From a virus, in IMG/VR virus record IMGVR_UViG_3300032284_000952, positions 1 to 34,846 of that record: a stretch of DNA of 34,846 nt, one strand, 5' to 3'. The translations under genes and the position numbers were made by a program. The stretch's first letter is position 1. Every line of letters starts with the position of its first letter. Below, in pieces: positions 7,072 to 14,364 of this stretch. The notes below the pieces were generated by a model, which saw only the letters and a list, made by a program, of their open reading frames with translations, was not told the DNA's origin and did not search any database.

Positions 7072-7607
7072 CTGCATTTCCATTTTCTAAGTGCAAGTGC
7101 TTTTCTTGTTGGTTCACCATTTGGTTTCTTCATGGCACCTTTCATACCACCCATTCTAGCACAGAATGATTTTCTGCGTTTAGCCGCTTTGCTACCAGGT
7201 TTGACTTTGCCTGTAACTGCCTTCTTCAACTTAGAACCAGGATTCTCTCTACGATATGATGCAATACCTTTTGCATTTAGACCACCTGTTTCACTCTTAC
7301 CTTCTTTTCTACGCCATGCGGCAGTTTCAAATAATTCTTCGTCTGAAACATCTTCAAGATTTTCCCAAAGAACATCTGGATCAATGTTGCTTTCTTCTGC
7401 AATATCATCAACTACTTCTTCGAGAATATCAAACAATTCTTCTGCATCATATTGCTCATAGAATTCAACTTCTTCGGGTACACAATTAGGAACTTTTCTA
7501 CCGTTTTTCATTTTCATACCAACGGCGGTATATCCTGTCCAACAAGCATTTTTAAGACTTCCTGTTGATTGTTTTACTTCGGTTGTAAATTGTCTGAATG
7601 ATTTCAT
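7068..7607 (-). CDS. DUF6321-type phage protein with possible capsid-targeting N-terminus
   Basis: A 179-aa protein of three parts. The N-terminus MKSFRQFTTE matches the ten-residue T4 capsid-targeting pattern with Glu 10. The segment with ACWTGYTAVGMK and VPNCVPEE (about 20-47) is one I associate from memory with T4-like cyanophage proteins. An acidic helix (FDILEEVVDDIAEES) links to a strongly basic C-terminal domain (GSKAAKRRKSFCARMGGMKG ... ALRKWKC), which resembles DUF6321. The basic Cys-containing domain could bind DNA. GAGGG lies just upstream of ATG 7607. I infer a head-packaged DNA-binding protein; the domain has no established activity that I know of. Confidence 0.8.
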   Translation of the reverse strand: MKSFRQFTTEVKQSTGSLKNACWTGYTAVGMKMKNGRKVPNCVPEEVEFYEQYDAEELFDILEEVVDDIAEESNIDPDVLWENLEDVSDEELFETAAWRRKEGKSETGGLNAKGIASYRRENPGSKLKKAVTGKVKPGSKAAKRRKSFCARMGGMKGAMKKPNGEPTRKALALRKWKCR

Positions 7608-7614
7608 ACGTCCC

Positions 7615-8001
7615 TCATATGTTCCTTAAAATTTCGGCTACTTTCATATCTATAGGAATTTCATCAGTCTTGATTACTTTTCCATTAATCGATATTGGTG
7701 TATTTGGCATCGAACTCAGGAATACTAAGAATGTCTTTAGAATATCATAATCTCTTTCATCAATTCTAAAGAACAAAATTTTTGCTGAGGCTTCTGCGCC
7801 AAACACATTATTTAAACAAACCAAATGATTGAAAATCAATCGTTCTTTCAATACCTTTGTTGCTTTGTATCGTCTAAACAATCTCTTTAAATACTTAGTA
7901 CGTTTCAAATCACCTTCGAACTCACTCATAATACAATGTGGTGATTCATAGGCTTTCATAGCGTAGATAATGAAGTTGTCATCATTCAAATCATCAATCA
8001 T
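7615..8001 (-). CDS. Conserved T4-like phage protein of unknown function
   Basis: A 128-aa soluble protein. The block SPHCIMSEFEGDLKRTKYLKRLFRRY (read in two parts: SPHCIMSEFEGDL and KRTKYLKRLFRRY) near residues 20-45, followed by KERLIFNHLVCLNNVFG, is a pattern I recall from hypothetical proteins in T4-like cyanophages. It is mostly helical and basic in the first half, so nucleic-acid contact is possible. No signal or membrane segment is present. The leader is A-rich without a Shine-Dalgarno, and the preceding gene ends nine bases upstream, so translation is probably coupled. Function not established. Confidence 0.8.
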   Translation of the reverse strand: MIDDLNDDNFIIYAMKAYESPHCIMSEFEGDLKRTKYLKRLFRRYKATKVLKERLIFNHLVCLNNVFGAEASAKILFFRIDERDYDILKTFLVFLSSMPNTPISINGKVIKTDEIPIDMKVAEILRNI

Positions 8002-8009
8002 ATTTTTTA

Positions 8010-8471
8010 TTATTCTTCTATATCGTCATCGTCCATATCATCATCATCTAATACATCACCTAATTGGTCTTCATCTAAAATAGATGCTGTACAATCGTAC
8101 AAACCTTTTTCATTTTGGTCATATATGAAATAAAAATAATATTCGTGTTCAACACCATCAGTATATGAAGTCACAACACCATCTAATGTAGCGCCATGTT
8201 TATCACCATATTGACTGATGGCTATAACAAGTTCACCTTCTAGTTCGTTCGTTATTCTAGTTTTAGGTAATGTGACGCCATAATGTTCCAAGGTCTTTCT
8301 GGCTTCATCAAACCCTTCCATTGGACTATACCATGTATGACTAGCAACCATCAATGCAAGATTTCTATTAATCTCATTTCTGGTTCTAACTTCATCAATG
8401 TTGTTCCAATACTTATTGACGGAGACCACAGGTACTCCGTCTTCAGCAACGAATTCACGAAATGTTAACAT
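8010..8471 (-). CDS. Small acidic-tailed protein with capsid-targeting-like N-terminus
   Basis: A 153-aa protein. Start ATG 8471 shares one base with the upstream stop (TAATG); an in-frame ATG 27 bases earlier would add residues that spoil a clean motif. From this start it reads MLTFREFVAE, which closely matches the T4 internal-protein targeting peptide MKTYQEFIAE (Glu 10, Phe 7, Ala 9 identical in place). The middle contains a beta-rich stretch (GVEHEYYFYFIYDQNEKG). The C-terminus is a very acidic run (DVLDDDDMDDDDIEE), like a DNA mimic or a scaffold tail. Function unknown; a packaged head protein is an inference. Confidence 0.75.
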   Translation of the reverse strand: MLTFREFVAEDGVPVVSVNKYWNNIDEVRTRNEINRNLALMVASHTWYSPMEGFDEARKTLEHYGVTLPKTRITNELEGELVIAISQYGDKHGATLDGVVTSYTDGVEHEYYFYFIYDQNEKGLYDCTASILDEDQLGDVLDDDDMDDDDIEE

Positions 8472-9094
8472 TATACGCCCGTGAATGCAGTACCCCAAGA
8501 GGTATTGCCAGAGAATGTATTAGATGCAACTGGATTTGCAAGTGCAACTAATGTTTCACGAATATAGCGTACTGTACCATCGCTGTTAGTTTTCTTTTGA
8601 ACGTGAGCCCAACCTTGTGATACACCACCAGCACCAATTTGAGTATTCGCTAAACGAGTTGCTGTAACTAAAACAGTATCCTTGTTGTATGTTGTTTCAA
8701 CTGGTTTGTTTGCATTATAAGCAATTGCTTTATCAAACTCAACACCATATCCAGCAGACACAGTATTAAACAAATTTTGTGCTAATGTTACTGTATTGCC
8801 GCTAATTGAAGCAACGGTTGTGTTTGAAAAGAACATACCTGGATAACCATTACCTGCTGTACCTTGAGCAACAGGTGACGAATTTCCTTGTGATAGGAAA
8901 TACACATATTGACCAGTAGCAACACCAACGTTGGCAACATTATTACCTGCACCGTCATTGTATGCAACTTGAATAATGTTGTTACCTGATGTATTACCAG
9001 TTAGAACTGTAAATTGTAAAACTTCTCTTGTTTGACGTTCAGCATCCCATTTTGGTTTTAGGTTTGGTGCGTCAGTATTTGACCATGTTGGCAT
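8471..9094 (-). CDS. Probable virion structural protein
   Basis: A 207-aa Gly/Asn/Thr/Val-rich beta-type protein. It starts MPTWSNTDAPNLKPKWDAER and ends with the block GWAHVQKKTNSDGTVRYIRE plus ASNTFSGNTSWGTAFTGV. I recall proteins of this general design in structural sections of T4-like marine phages, but no name is secure. It has no signal peptide, no cysteine and no membrane segment, and is rich in short repeats such as G-N-T-x-x-A and GNNVANVGVATGQ, typical of secreted or assembled beta proteins. GGAG is nine bases before the ATG. A late-promoter-like AATAAATA lies 33 bases upstream, consistent with late expression. Confidence 0.75.
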   Translation of the reverse strand: MPTWSNTDAPNLKPKWDAERQTREVLQFTVLTGNTSGNNIIQVAYNDGAGNNVANVGVATGQYVYFLSQGNSSPVAQGTAGNGYPGMFFSNTTVASISGNTVTLAQNLFNTVSAGYGVEFDKAIAYNANKPVETTYNKDTVLVTATRLANTQIGAGGVSQGWAHVQKKTNSDGTVRYIRETLVALANPVASNTFSGNTSWGTAFTGV

Positions 9095-9126
9095 TTTTTA
9101 TCTCCTTGAAAGCCTTGGTTATTAAC

Positions 9127-9134
9127 TATTTATT
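9127..9134 (-). promoter_or_regulatory. Putative late promoter box AATAAATA
   Basis: On the minus strand AATAAATA differs from the T4 late consensus TATAAATA at one base. It is in the short gap between two genes, about 33 bases upstream of the start of the probable virion protein. No -35 element is needed for T4-type late promoters. Similar boxes occur before other genes in this window. Confidence 0.4.
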
Positions 9135-9136
9135 GT

Positions 9137-10840
9137 TTATTTTTCTTGTCCTTTGATACCATCTTTTTTGTCATCCTTCTTCTTATCTTTGTCATCTTTC
9201 TTAGTGATATCAGGTTGACCGGGACGATTTCTCATCATTGGATCAATTTCTATCGTATCACGAGGAGTACCTGTTTCAGTTTTACCACCAGATAAGATTG
9301 AACGAGCGGATGGTTTCTTTTCACCAGCATTTTCTTCTTTGCCATCATTCTTTTCTAACTTAGGTTGTTTACCAGTTGGTTTTCCACCTTTGTCATCTTT
9401 TTCATGGTCATAGGTTTCTTCACTCATTTTTTTTTTATGTTTATTGAAGATTCCTTTAACCATCATAGCCGCATTAGATACATGTTCATTGAACTGTTCT
9501 TCTGTCATTTCTTCTTTTACATTATGTGATGTATGTCTTTTATCCTTAACTGTACCTAATAGATTATGTTTTTTACGATAGTGTAATACAGTAGCGGCAT
9601 CATTAACTTGGTCAAGATATTTACTTTCAGAACTTGGACTATGGTTCTTCATTGCTTTTGCGGCTTCACCAGCATCTTTCATGATGTAGCGTAATGCTTC
9701 ATCTGACTTGCTATGATATTCATGACCTTTCAAAGGCATTTGTGAACGATTATAATTTTCAATCAAATCACCATCAGGTTCATATGAATTAGCCAATTTA
9801 CCCATCATAGTTTCATTTTTCTTATTAGATGCATATTCAGGATAGTTCTTTTCAAATTCTTCACGATCCTTTTTTTGCTTTGCCAACATATCTTCTAATC
9901 GTTTTGCGCCTGCATCCATATCGTAGCCTGCTTTTTTCATACTACGTTTGAATTTTTCATGTGCAGATAGTTTTTGATATGCTTCATTATTAATCTCAAT
10001 TTTGTGAGATTTGAAGTCACCTTCTTTACCTAGAGGCTCATCTATTTGATGTTTAACACGACCTCTTAGCATATCTTTAGTTTGTTTTTTGTCATCAACT
10101 TTTTCGTTAACTACGTCTTCTTTCATGCGGTTCATTTTCCAAGTTTTGAACTTGCTTGACTGTGCATGTTTTTGTAAGTCGCTCTTGCCAACGTATTTTG
10201 GTTCCATACCTAATGATGATAGATAGTCACCTAATGATGATTCATCAATGTCCTTTTCTTCTTTATTCATAGCAGTCCTAATATCTTTAGTTGTATTTGC
10301 AATCTGTTTACCGGTAGCCTTTGTAATATTCATCCAACGGTCAGTTGATTGTTTATATTTACCTTTAGCACTCAAGTCATCAGCAGACTTTCTAGCCTTC
10401 TCTTTATAACGACCTAATAACTCATTACTCACTTCATCAATTACTTCTTCTGTCTTAGCAGAAGCCATTCTTGCATATGGATCCATCGGATTGTTGATAT
10501 CTTTTTTAGTCTTCATCTTACCTTTTGGATCAAGTGCATTGTCATCAATTTTAAAGCCACCATCATCCATAGCAGTATCAGGTTGATTCTTATACTCAAC
10601 CAGTTCTTCTTTTCTGATAATTTCTTCTACCATTTTTGATGATGTGGCTTGCATCACTTTCATCCAGTTTTCACCATACTTTGCTCTGAACTCCTTCTCT
10701 CTTTCTTTAAGGTCGTCCATCACTTCTTCACGCTTTTTCTTTTGCTTAGGCGTAAAGTCTTTGGTGTCAACTCGCAACAATTCTTCATCATCCTCTTTTT
10801 TGGATTCAAGCACTTGTTGAAGTTTTGCTTTAAAATTCAT
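9137..10840 (-). CDS. Giant Lys/Glu-rich repeat protein A (possible internal head protein)
   Basis: A 567-aa very hydrophilic protein with almost no cysteine, low in aromatics. It is a string of helical modules: EEVIDEVSNELLGRYKEKARK (about 131-151) followed by the basic KQSTDRWMNITKATGKQ, then EEKDIDESSLGDYLSS (about 194-209), and later VKEEMTEEQFNEHVSNAAM. These share the K/E-E-x-I/L-D-E linker and Leu-x-x-Tyr helix of the next gene. The C-terminal 100 residues are a poly-Lys/Asp/Gly low-complexity tail ending in GQEK. ATG 10840 directly abuts the upstream stop, with AAAGGTGAG just before. It is not a known enzyme. I infer a scaffold or ejected internal head protein from composition and neighbours. 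Confidence 0.8.
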   Translation of the reverse strand: MNFKAKLQQVLESKKEDDEELLRVDTKDFTPKQKKKREEVMDDLKEREKEFRAKYGENWMKVMQATSSKMVEEIIRKEELVEYKNQPDTAMDDGGFKIDDNALDPKGKMKTKKDINNPMDPYARMASAKTEEVIDEVSNELLGRYKEKARKSADDLSAKGKYKQSTDRWMNITKATGKQIANTTKDIRTAMNKEEKDIDESSLGDYLSSLGMEPKYVGKSDLQKHAQSSKFKTWKMNRMKEDVVNEKVDDKKQTKDMLRGRVKHQIDEPLGKEGDFKSHKIEINNEAYQKLSAHEKFKRSMKKAGYDMDAGAKRLEDMLAKQKKDREEFEKNYPEYASNKKNETMMGKLANSYEPDGDLIENYNRSQMPLKGHEYHSKSDEALRYIMKDAGEAAKAMKNHSPSSESKYLDQVNDAATVLHYRKKHNLLGTVKDKRHTSHNVKEEMTEEQFNEHVSNAAMMVKGIFNKHKKKMSEETYDHEKDDKGGKPTGKQPKLEKNDGKEENAGEKKPSARSILSGGKTETGTPRDTIEIDPMMRNRPGQPDITKKDDKDKKKDDKKDGIKGQEK

Positions 10841-12427
10841 TTACTCACCTTTTGCTTGTTTAGTTGCAACGGCATACATTACTGATTTGCCTTTCTTTTC
10901 ACCATAACGTTTTTTGAAGTCTTTCAATTTTGGTTTCATTGCCATTACGTTATGTTCTTTTTTCTTTGTTTCTGCGGAAGACAATGAACGCTCATCGAGT
11001 TCTTCAATTTCTTCTTTTCTGATTCCAAGTTTATCTACACCACCACGATGTCCAAACATACTATCTACTGCTCTTGCGGCTTTTAATTCTGATTGTGTTG
11101 CACCCGCTTTTCTTGCGGCTTCTGCATGTTTAGGATCACCAGACTTAGCATACTTTGCTAATAGTTCTTTTCTTGTGCCACCTTGGTTTTTTGGATTATA
11201 ATCTGTAACACCAGTAGTTTCATCTAACTCAACTTCTTCTTTCATTTTGATGTTTTTTACAGGCTCATGTTTTTCAACAGCAGATAGTTTGTAATTCTTA
11301 TATGCATCTGTTCTTAACAAATCATGTGCTTGAGAAACTGCATCTTCGTCATTCTTAGCAGTTAACAAAGCCATGCTTGCCCATTTGTTTGTAGTTGGAT
11401 CATCAAAGTGAGCCGCATGAGTAATGTTTGCTTCATCTAATTCAAATTCTTCTTTTTTCATCATAGCATTCTGTTTCACTTTTCTAAGTGCAGAATTCAC
11501 ACCTGGGATTCTGGATTTCCCATCCTTACCTTGAAAATTTTGGTGCCCTGCTTTCTTCACATATGAACTCAATGCTTTTGTTGATAATTCTACTAGTGTA
11601 TTTTGTTCTTGTTCAACTTCTTCTTTCATATCTACACCAGCCGCTTTCATAAACTTCATATGGTCAAAACGTGGGTTTTGTTGTTTGAAGATTCCAGCAT
11701 GATGTAATGCTAGTTCGTGTCTTTTCTTCGCATCAGGATGTGCTTTGATAATATCTGCAACTTGTTGGAAATGTTTGCGTGATACTGCTTCATCCAATTC
11801 AACATCTTCAATATCTTCTTTATAGTAATCTGGTTTCTTATATAAAGAACTGCTTTTGCTTCTAGCCAATGCTCTATGTACAGAGGTTGCATGTTTTCCC
11901 ATTGTTTCAATGTCAGGATACTTTGATTTACCTTCACCTGTTTTATATTTGTTTGCACCTTTACCGTGTGGTGCAGTCAAATATTTACCGGCAAGTTCTT
12001 TAGAGATTTCATCAATTTGCTCAACATCTTCTTTTGATAGTTTATCAACTGCTTTATTGATACCTTTCTCACGCTTTGCACTAGTCTTTGCAAGAGCCAT
12101 TTTATCTTTGCTATCACCACGCTTGTCATATTTCATGCCGTGTTTGAAGTCAGCCATGCCACCAGCATAGTGTGCTTTCTTAATATAGTTACCAAGAGTT
12201 TTCTTCGACAACTCATCTAACTCTTCCGCTTCTTCTTTCTTAACAGTTACTGGCATTGTTTTGCCACCTAACTTGAAAGTTTTTTTGCCATCTTTTGCGG
12301 CGGCATGTGCGGCGGCATGTAAGCCTGTTTCTTTTACATCATCTTCTGCAAAAGATTTTTCTTTCATAACTTTTTTAACTGCTTCAACCAATGACTGGTC
12401 TACGTTGTGTCCGAATTTGGAAAACAT
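10841..12427 (-). CDS. Giant Lys/Glu-rich repeat protein B (possible internal head protein)
   Basis: A 528-aa charged protein built from mini-modules separated by acidic linkers of the type K-E-E-[VIF]-x-x-[LI]-D-E. Copies include EEAEELDELSKKTLGNYIKKA (two parts, EEAEELDELS and KKTLGNYIKKA), DVEQIDEISKELAGKYL, DIEDVELDEAVSRKHF, KKEEFELDEANITHAAHF, KEEVELDETTGVTD and KEEIEELDERSLS. Between linkers lie small basic helical pieces with no recognised enzyme motif. The C-terminus FKKRYGEKKGKSVMYAVATKQAKGE is strongly basic. Most linkers contain L-D-E or I-D-E, which fit the I/L-x-E cleavage rule of T4 prohead protease. GGAG precedes ATG 12427, which overlaps the upstream stop by one base (TAATG). 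Confidence 0.8.
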   Translation of the reverse strand: MFSKFGHNVDQSLVEAVKKVMKEKSFAEDDVKETGLHAAAHAAAKDGKKTFKLGGKTMPVTVKKEEAEELDELSKKTLGNYIKKAHYAGGMADFKHGMKYDKRGDSKDKMALAKTSAKREKGINKAVDKLSKEDVEQIDEISKELAGKYLTAPHGKGANKYKTGEGKSKYPDIETMGKHATSVHRALARSKSSSLYKKPDYYKEDIEDVELDEAVSRKHFQQVADIIKAHPDAKKRHELALHHAGIFKQQNPRFDHMKFMKAAGVDMKEEVEQEQNTLVELSTKALSSYVKKAGHQNFQGKDGKSRIPGVNSALRKVKQNAMMKKEEFELDEANITHAAHFDDPTTNKWASMALLTAKNDEDAVSQAHDLLRTDAYKNYKLSAVEKHEPVKNIKMKEEVELDETTGVTDYNPKNQGGTRKELLAKYAKSGDPKHAEAARKAGATQSELKAARAVDSMFGHRGGVDKLGIRKEEIEELDERSLSSAETKKKEHNVMAMKPKLKDFKKRYGEKKGKSVMYAVATKQAKGE

Positions 12428-14364
12428 TATTTTGCTCCTTTATTGTTTTTCTTCTTTTTAATTTCGATTCCGATATTTCTATCTTTATCTTTGTATGATT
12501 GCATTGGTTCACTATTAGTAGCACCATGATATCCACCAGACACACCCATATCAGATGCAGGACTATCTATTGCTTCTCTGAATGATTTGAATGATTTTGG
12601 TTTTGTTTCTTCACCATATGTAGTATTACCAAGACCACTCATTGGATATACAGTACCAGAACCTCTTGTAGCAAACTCAGGACCTAGACCAGTAACTTTT
12701 ATTCTCTTAGTTGGTTCATTTGGTACAGAAGCCGCCTTCTTCTTTACTTTTTCGTTGTCTTTTTGGAAGTTGGGCTCTTTTGGCTCTGGGATTTTGGTGA
12801 GGGTTGGACCGTCTTCTTTGATGCTCTCGGTTTCTTCGTAGGTGCGGAAGGTGTAACTTCCTGGGTTACCTGGGACGTCACCGTACTTGATTTCGTCTTT
12901 TTTACCGGCGATTCTACCGAGTTGACAGGTTGGGCAGTTGTTGTCTGCGATGAGTTTTCCGTGTCCACAGGTGTCTTTGGCTTTAGTTTTAGTAGGTATG
13001 CTATCTTCTTCAACATTTGTTTCCTCTCCTCTAAGGGATTGTTTTAGTTTATCAATTGATTTTTTATGAATCTCTGAATCTTGTCGCATCTTATCTCTAC
13101 GAGATTTGATTAGATTCTTCAACGTATCTTTTTGATTTGTTGAATGAGGTCCAATTTCGAATAGTTTTGCAAATTCATTGTTAAAGTTTTCAACAACAAC
13201 TTTTGCTTTTTGACCATAAAACAATTTAGTAGTCATTAGCAGTTGGCTGATTTCTTCTTCAATTCTTGCAATATCAAATACATCTGCTTTATCAAAATCG
13301 ATTGTATTATCAAAACGAATGAACAAATCAAATGCTTCGTTATATACTTTTGCATTTTCTTGTGATTTAATCCACTTGTCTTGACGAACATCTTCGACCA
13401 TCATTCTGGTCAACTTTTGATTTCTACTTGAACTAGTTTCATTAGTTGTATCTACGAAAATCATCATTGTTTCGTAACCAAGTTCTTCTAGTTCTTCTTT
13501 AACATATTTGATACGGTCAATATCGTTTGCAGAACCATTGATAATTAAAGGCTTGTGTTGTTTGATAGCATTACGTCTTTCGTCTTTAGTGCTTTCTGAT
13601 AATTTGTGTTTATCTGCTAAAAATTCAAATGCTTGTATTGTGTTAATTTCTACTGCTCTGCCTTCTGCAATAGCATCACGAATAACAGTATCTTTTCCAC
13701 TACCAGGACCACCTGTAATGAATACTGCTTTATATAATCCATGCTGTACATCTTCATTGATACCCATGCCTTTGCGTAAATCACGGAATAATTCTTTGCT
13801 ATGTTTCTCTGGAACGTGGTGAGGTATACCTTGCTTAAATGAATTGAAGTCATTATTCTTTGCATGTTCACGCATCTTGGATGCAGACATACCTTCTACA
13901 CCTTCTGCATCTGGATCACGTTGACCAGCAGACTTGACTTCAATCTTTTTGAAGTTGTATAGTTTGCCTTCACCTTCACCATTATATTGTTCTAGTTTCT
14001 TTTTGAATTCGTCTACTCTATCCGAACCAGCAACCATGATTAGATGGTCGTGTCCCATCTTATGCAATCTTGCGGCATGTTGCAAAAATGTTGGTTCTTC
14101 TTTACTTGAATTTTCAATATTCGTATTTGGAAATAAACGTTTTGCATGTTTCACTTTAGTTGCTACATCAAGTGGATCTTTCTTTGCATTTTGTGAATGT
14201 GAAAGAATAACATGATGTGGTGCATTATGGTCTGCGGCAATTTGTTTTACTTTATTGACCAACTTCTCGTGACCAATGGTAGGAGGATTCATACGACCGA
14301 ACGCCATCACCACCGGATGGTGCGTTTTTGTATCCTCATGCAGTTTTTCTAAAAATGTTTTCAT
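12427..14364 (-). CDS. Fusion: NMNAT/cytidylyltransferase-like + P-loop kinase + zinc ribbon
   Basis: A 645-aa multi-domain protein. MKTFLEKLHE (1-10) fits the capsid-targeting pattern. Residues 17-200 form a HIGH-superfamily nucleotidyltransferase: AFGRMNPPTIGHEKL (21-35) and the late motif MSASKMREH (159-167). Residues 210-380 hold a kinase-like P-loop domain with Walker A GGPGSGKDT (218-226), similar to zeta-toxin/AAA_33 kinases. Then comes a charged linker, a CGH...CPTC zinc-ribbon-like piece (Cys 466, His 468, Cys 477, Cys 480), and a Gly/Pro-rich tail with KSFKSFREAI near 590-599. NMNAT plus kinase recalls NadR of NAD salvage; an RNA-end kinase role is an alternative. Substrates are unproven. 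Residues about 461-538 use unusual codons (see findings). Confidence 0.82.
   Translation of the reverse strand: MKTFLEKLHEDTKTHHPVVMAFGRMNPPTIGHEKLVNKVKQIAADHNAPHHVILSHSQNAKKDPLDVATKVKHAKRLFPNTNIENSSKEEPTFLQHAARLHKMGHDHLIMVAGSDRVDEFKKKLEQYNGEGEGKLYNFKKIEVKSAGQRDPDAEGVEGMSASKMREHAKNNDFNSFKQGIPHHVPEKHSKELFRDLRKGMGINEDVQHGLYKAVFITGGPGSGKDTVIRDAIAEGRAVEINTIQAFEFLADKHKLSESTKDERRNAIKQHKPLIINGSANDIDRIKYVKEELEELGYETMMIFVDTTNETSSSRNQKLTRMMVEDVRQDKWIKSQENAKVYNEAFDLFIRFDNTIDFDKADVFDIARIEEEISQLLMTTKLFYGQKAKVVVENFNNEFAKLFEIGPHSTNQKDTLKNLIKSRRDKMRQDSEIHKKSIDKLKQSLRGEETNVEEDSIPTKTKAKDTCGHGKLIADNNCPTCQLGRIAGKKDEIKYGDVPGNPGSYTFRTYEETESIKEDGPTLTKIPEPKEPNFQKDNEKVKKKAASVPNEPTKRIKVTGLGPEFATRGSGTVYPMSGLGNTTYGEETKPKSFKSFREAIDSPASDMGVSGGYHGATNSEPMQSYKDKDRNIGIEIKKKKNNKGAK

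Noticed and set aside
11710-11958. 82-codon minus-strand frame inside repeat protein B
   Set aside because: It lies inside the large protein in another frame, and its product (Ile/Gln/Lys-rich) matches no module; a compositional shadow.
12744-13016. 90-codon open frame on the minus strand overlapping the kinase fusion gene
   Set aside because: The product is Lys/Thr/Pro/Ser low complexity, has no own ribosome site, and is best explained by the C-rich codons of the real frame. Kept only as an alternative in the codon-island finding.
12763-13047. 94-codon open frame on the plus strand opposite the same stretch
   Set aside because: It is antisense to a gene with clear domains and exists because the C-rich codons create a long Gly/Phe/Val open frame on the other strand.
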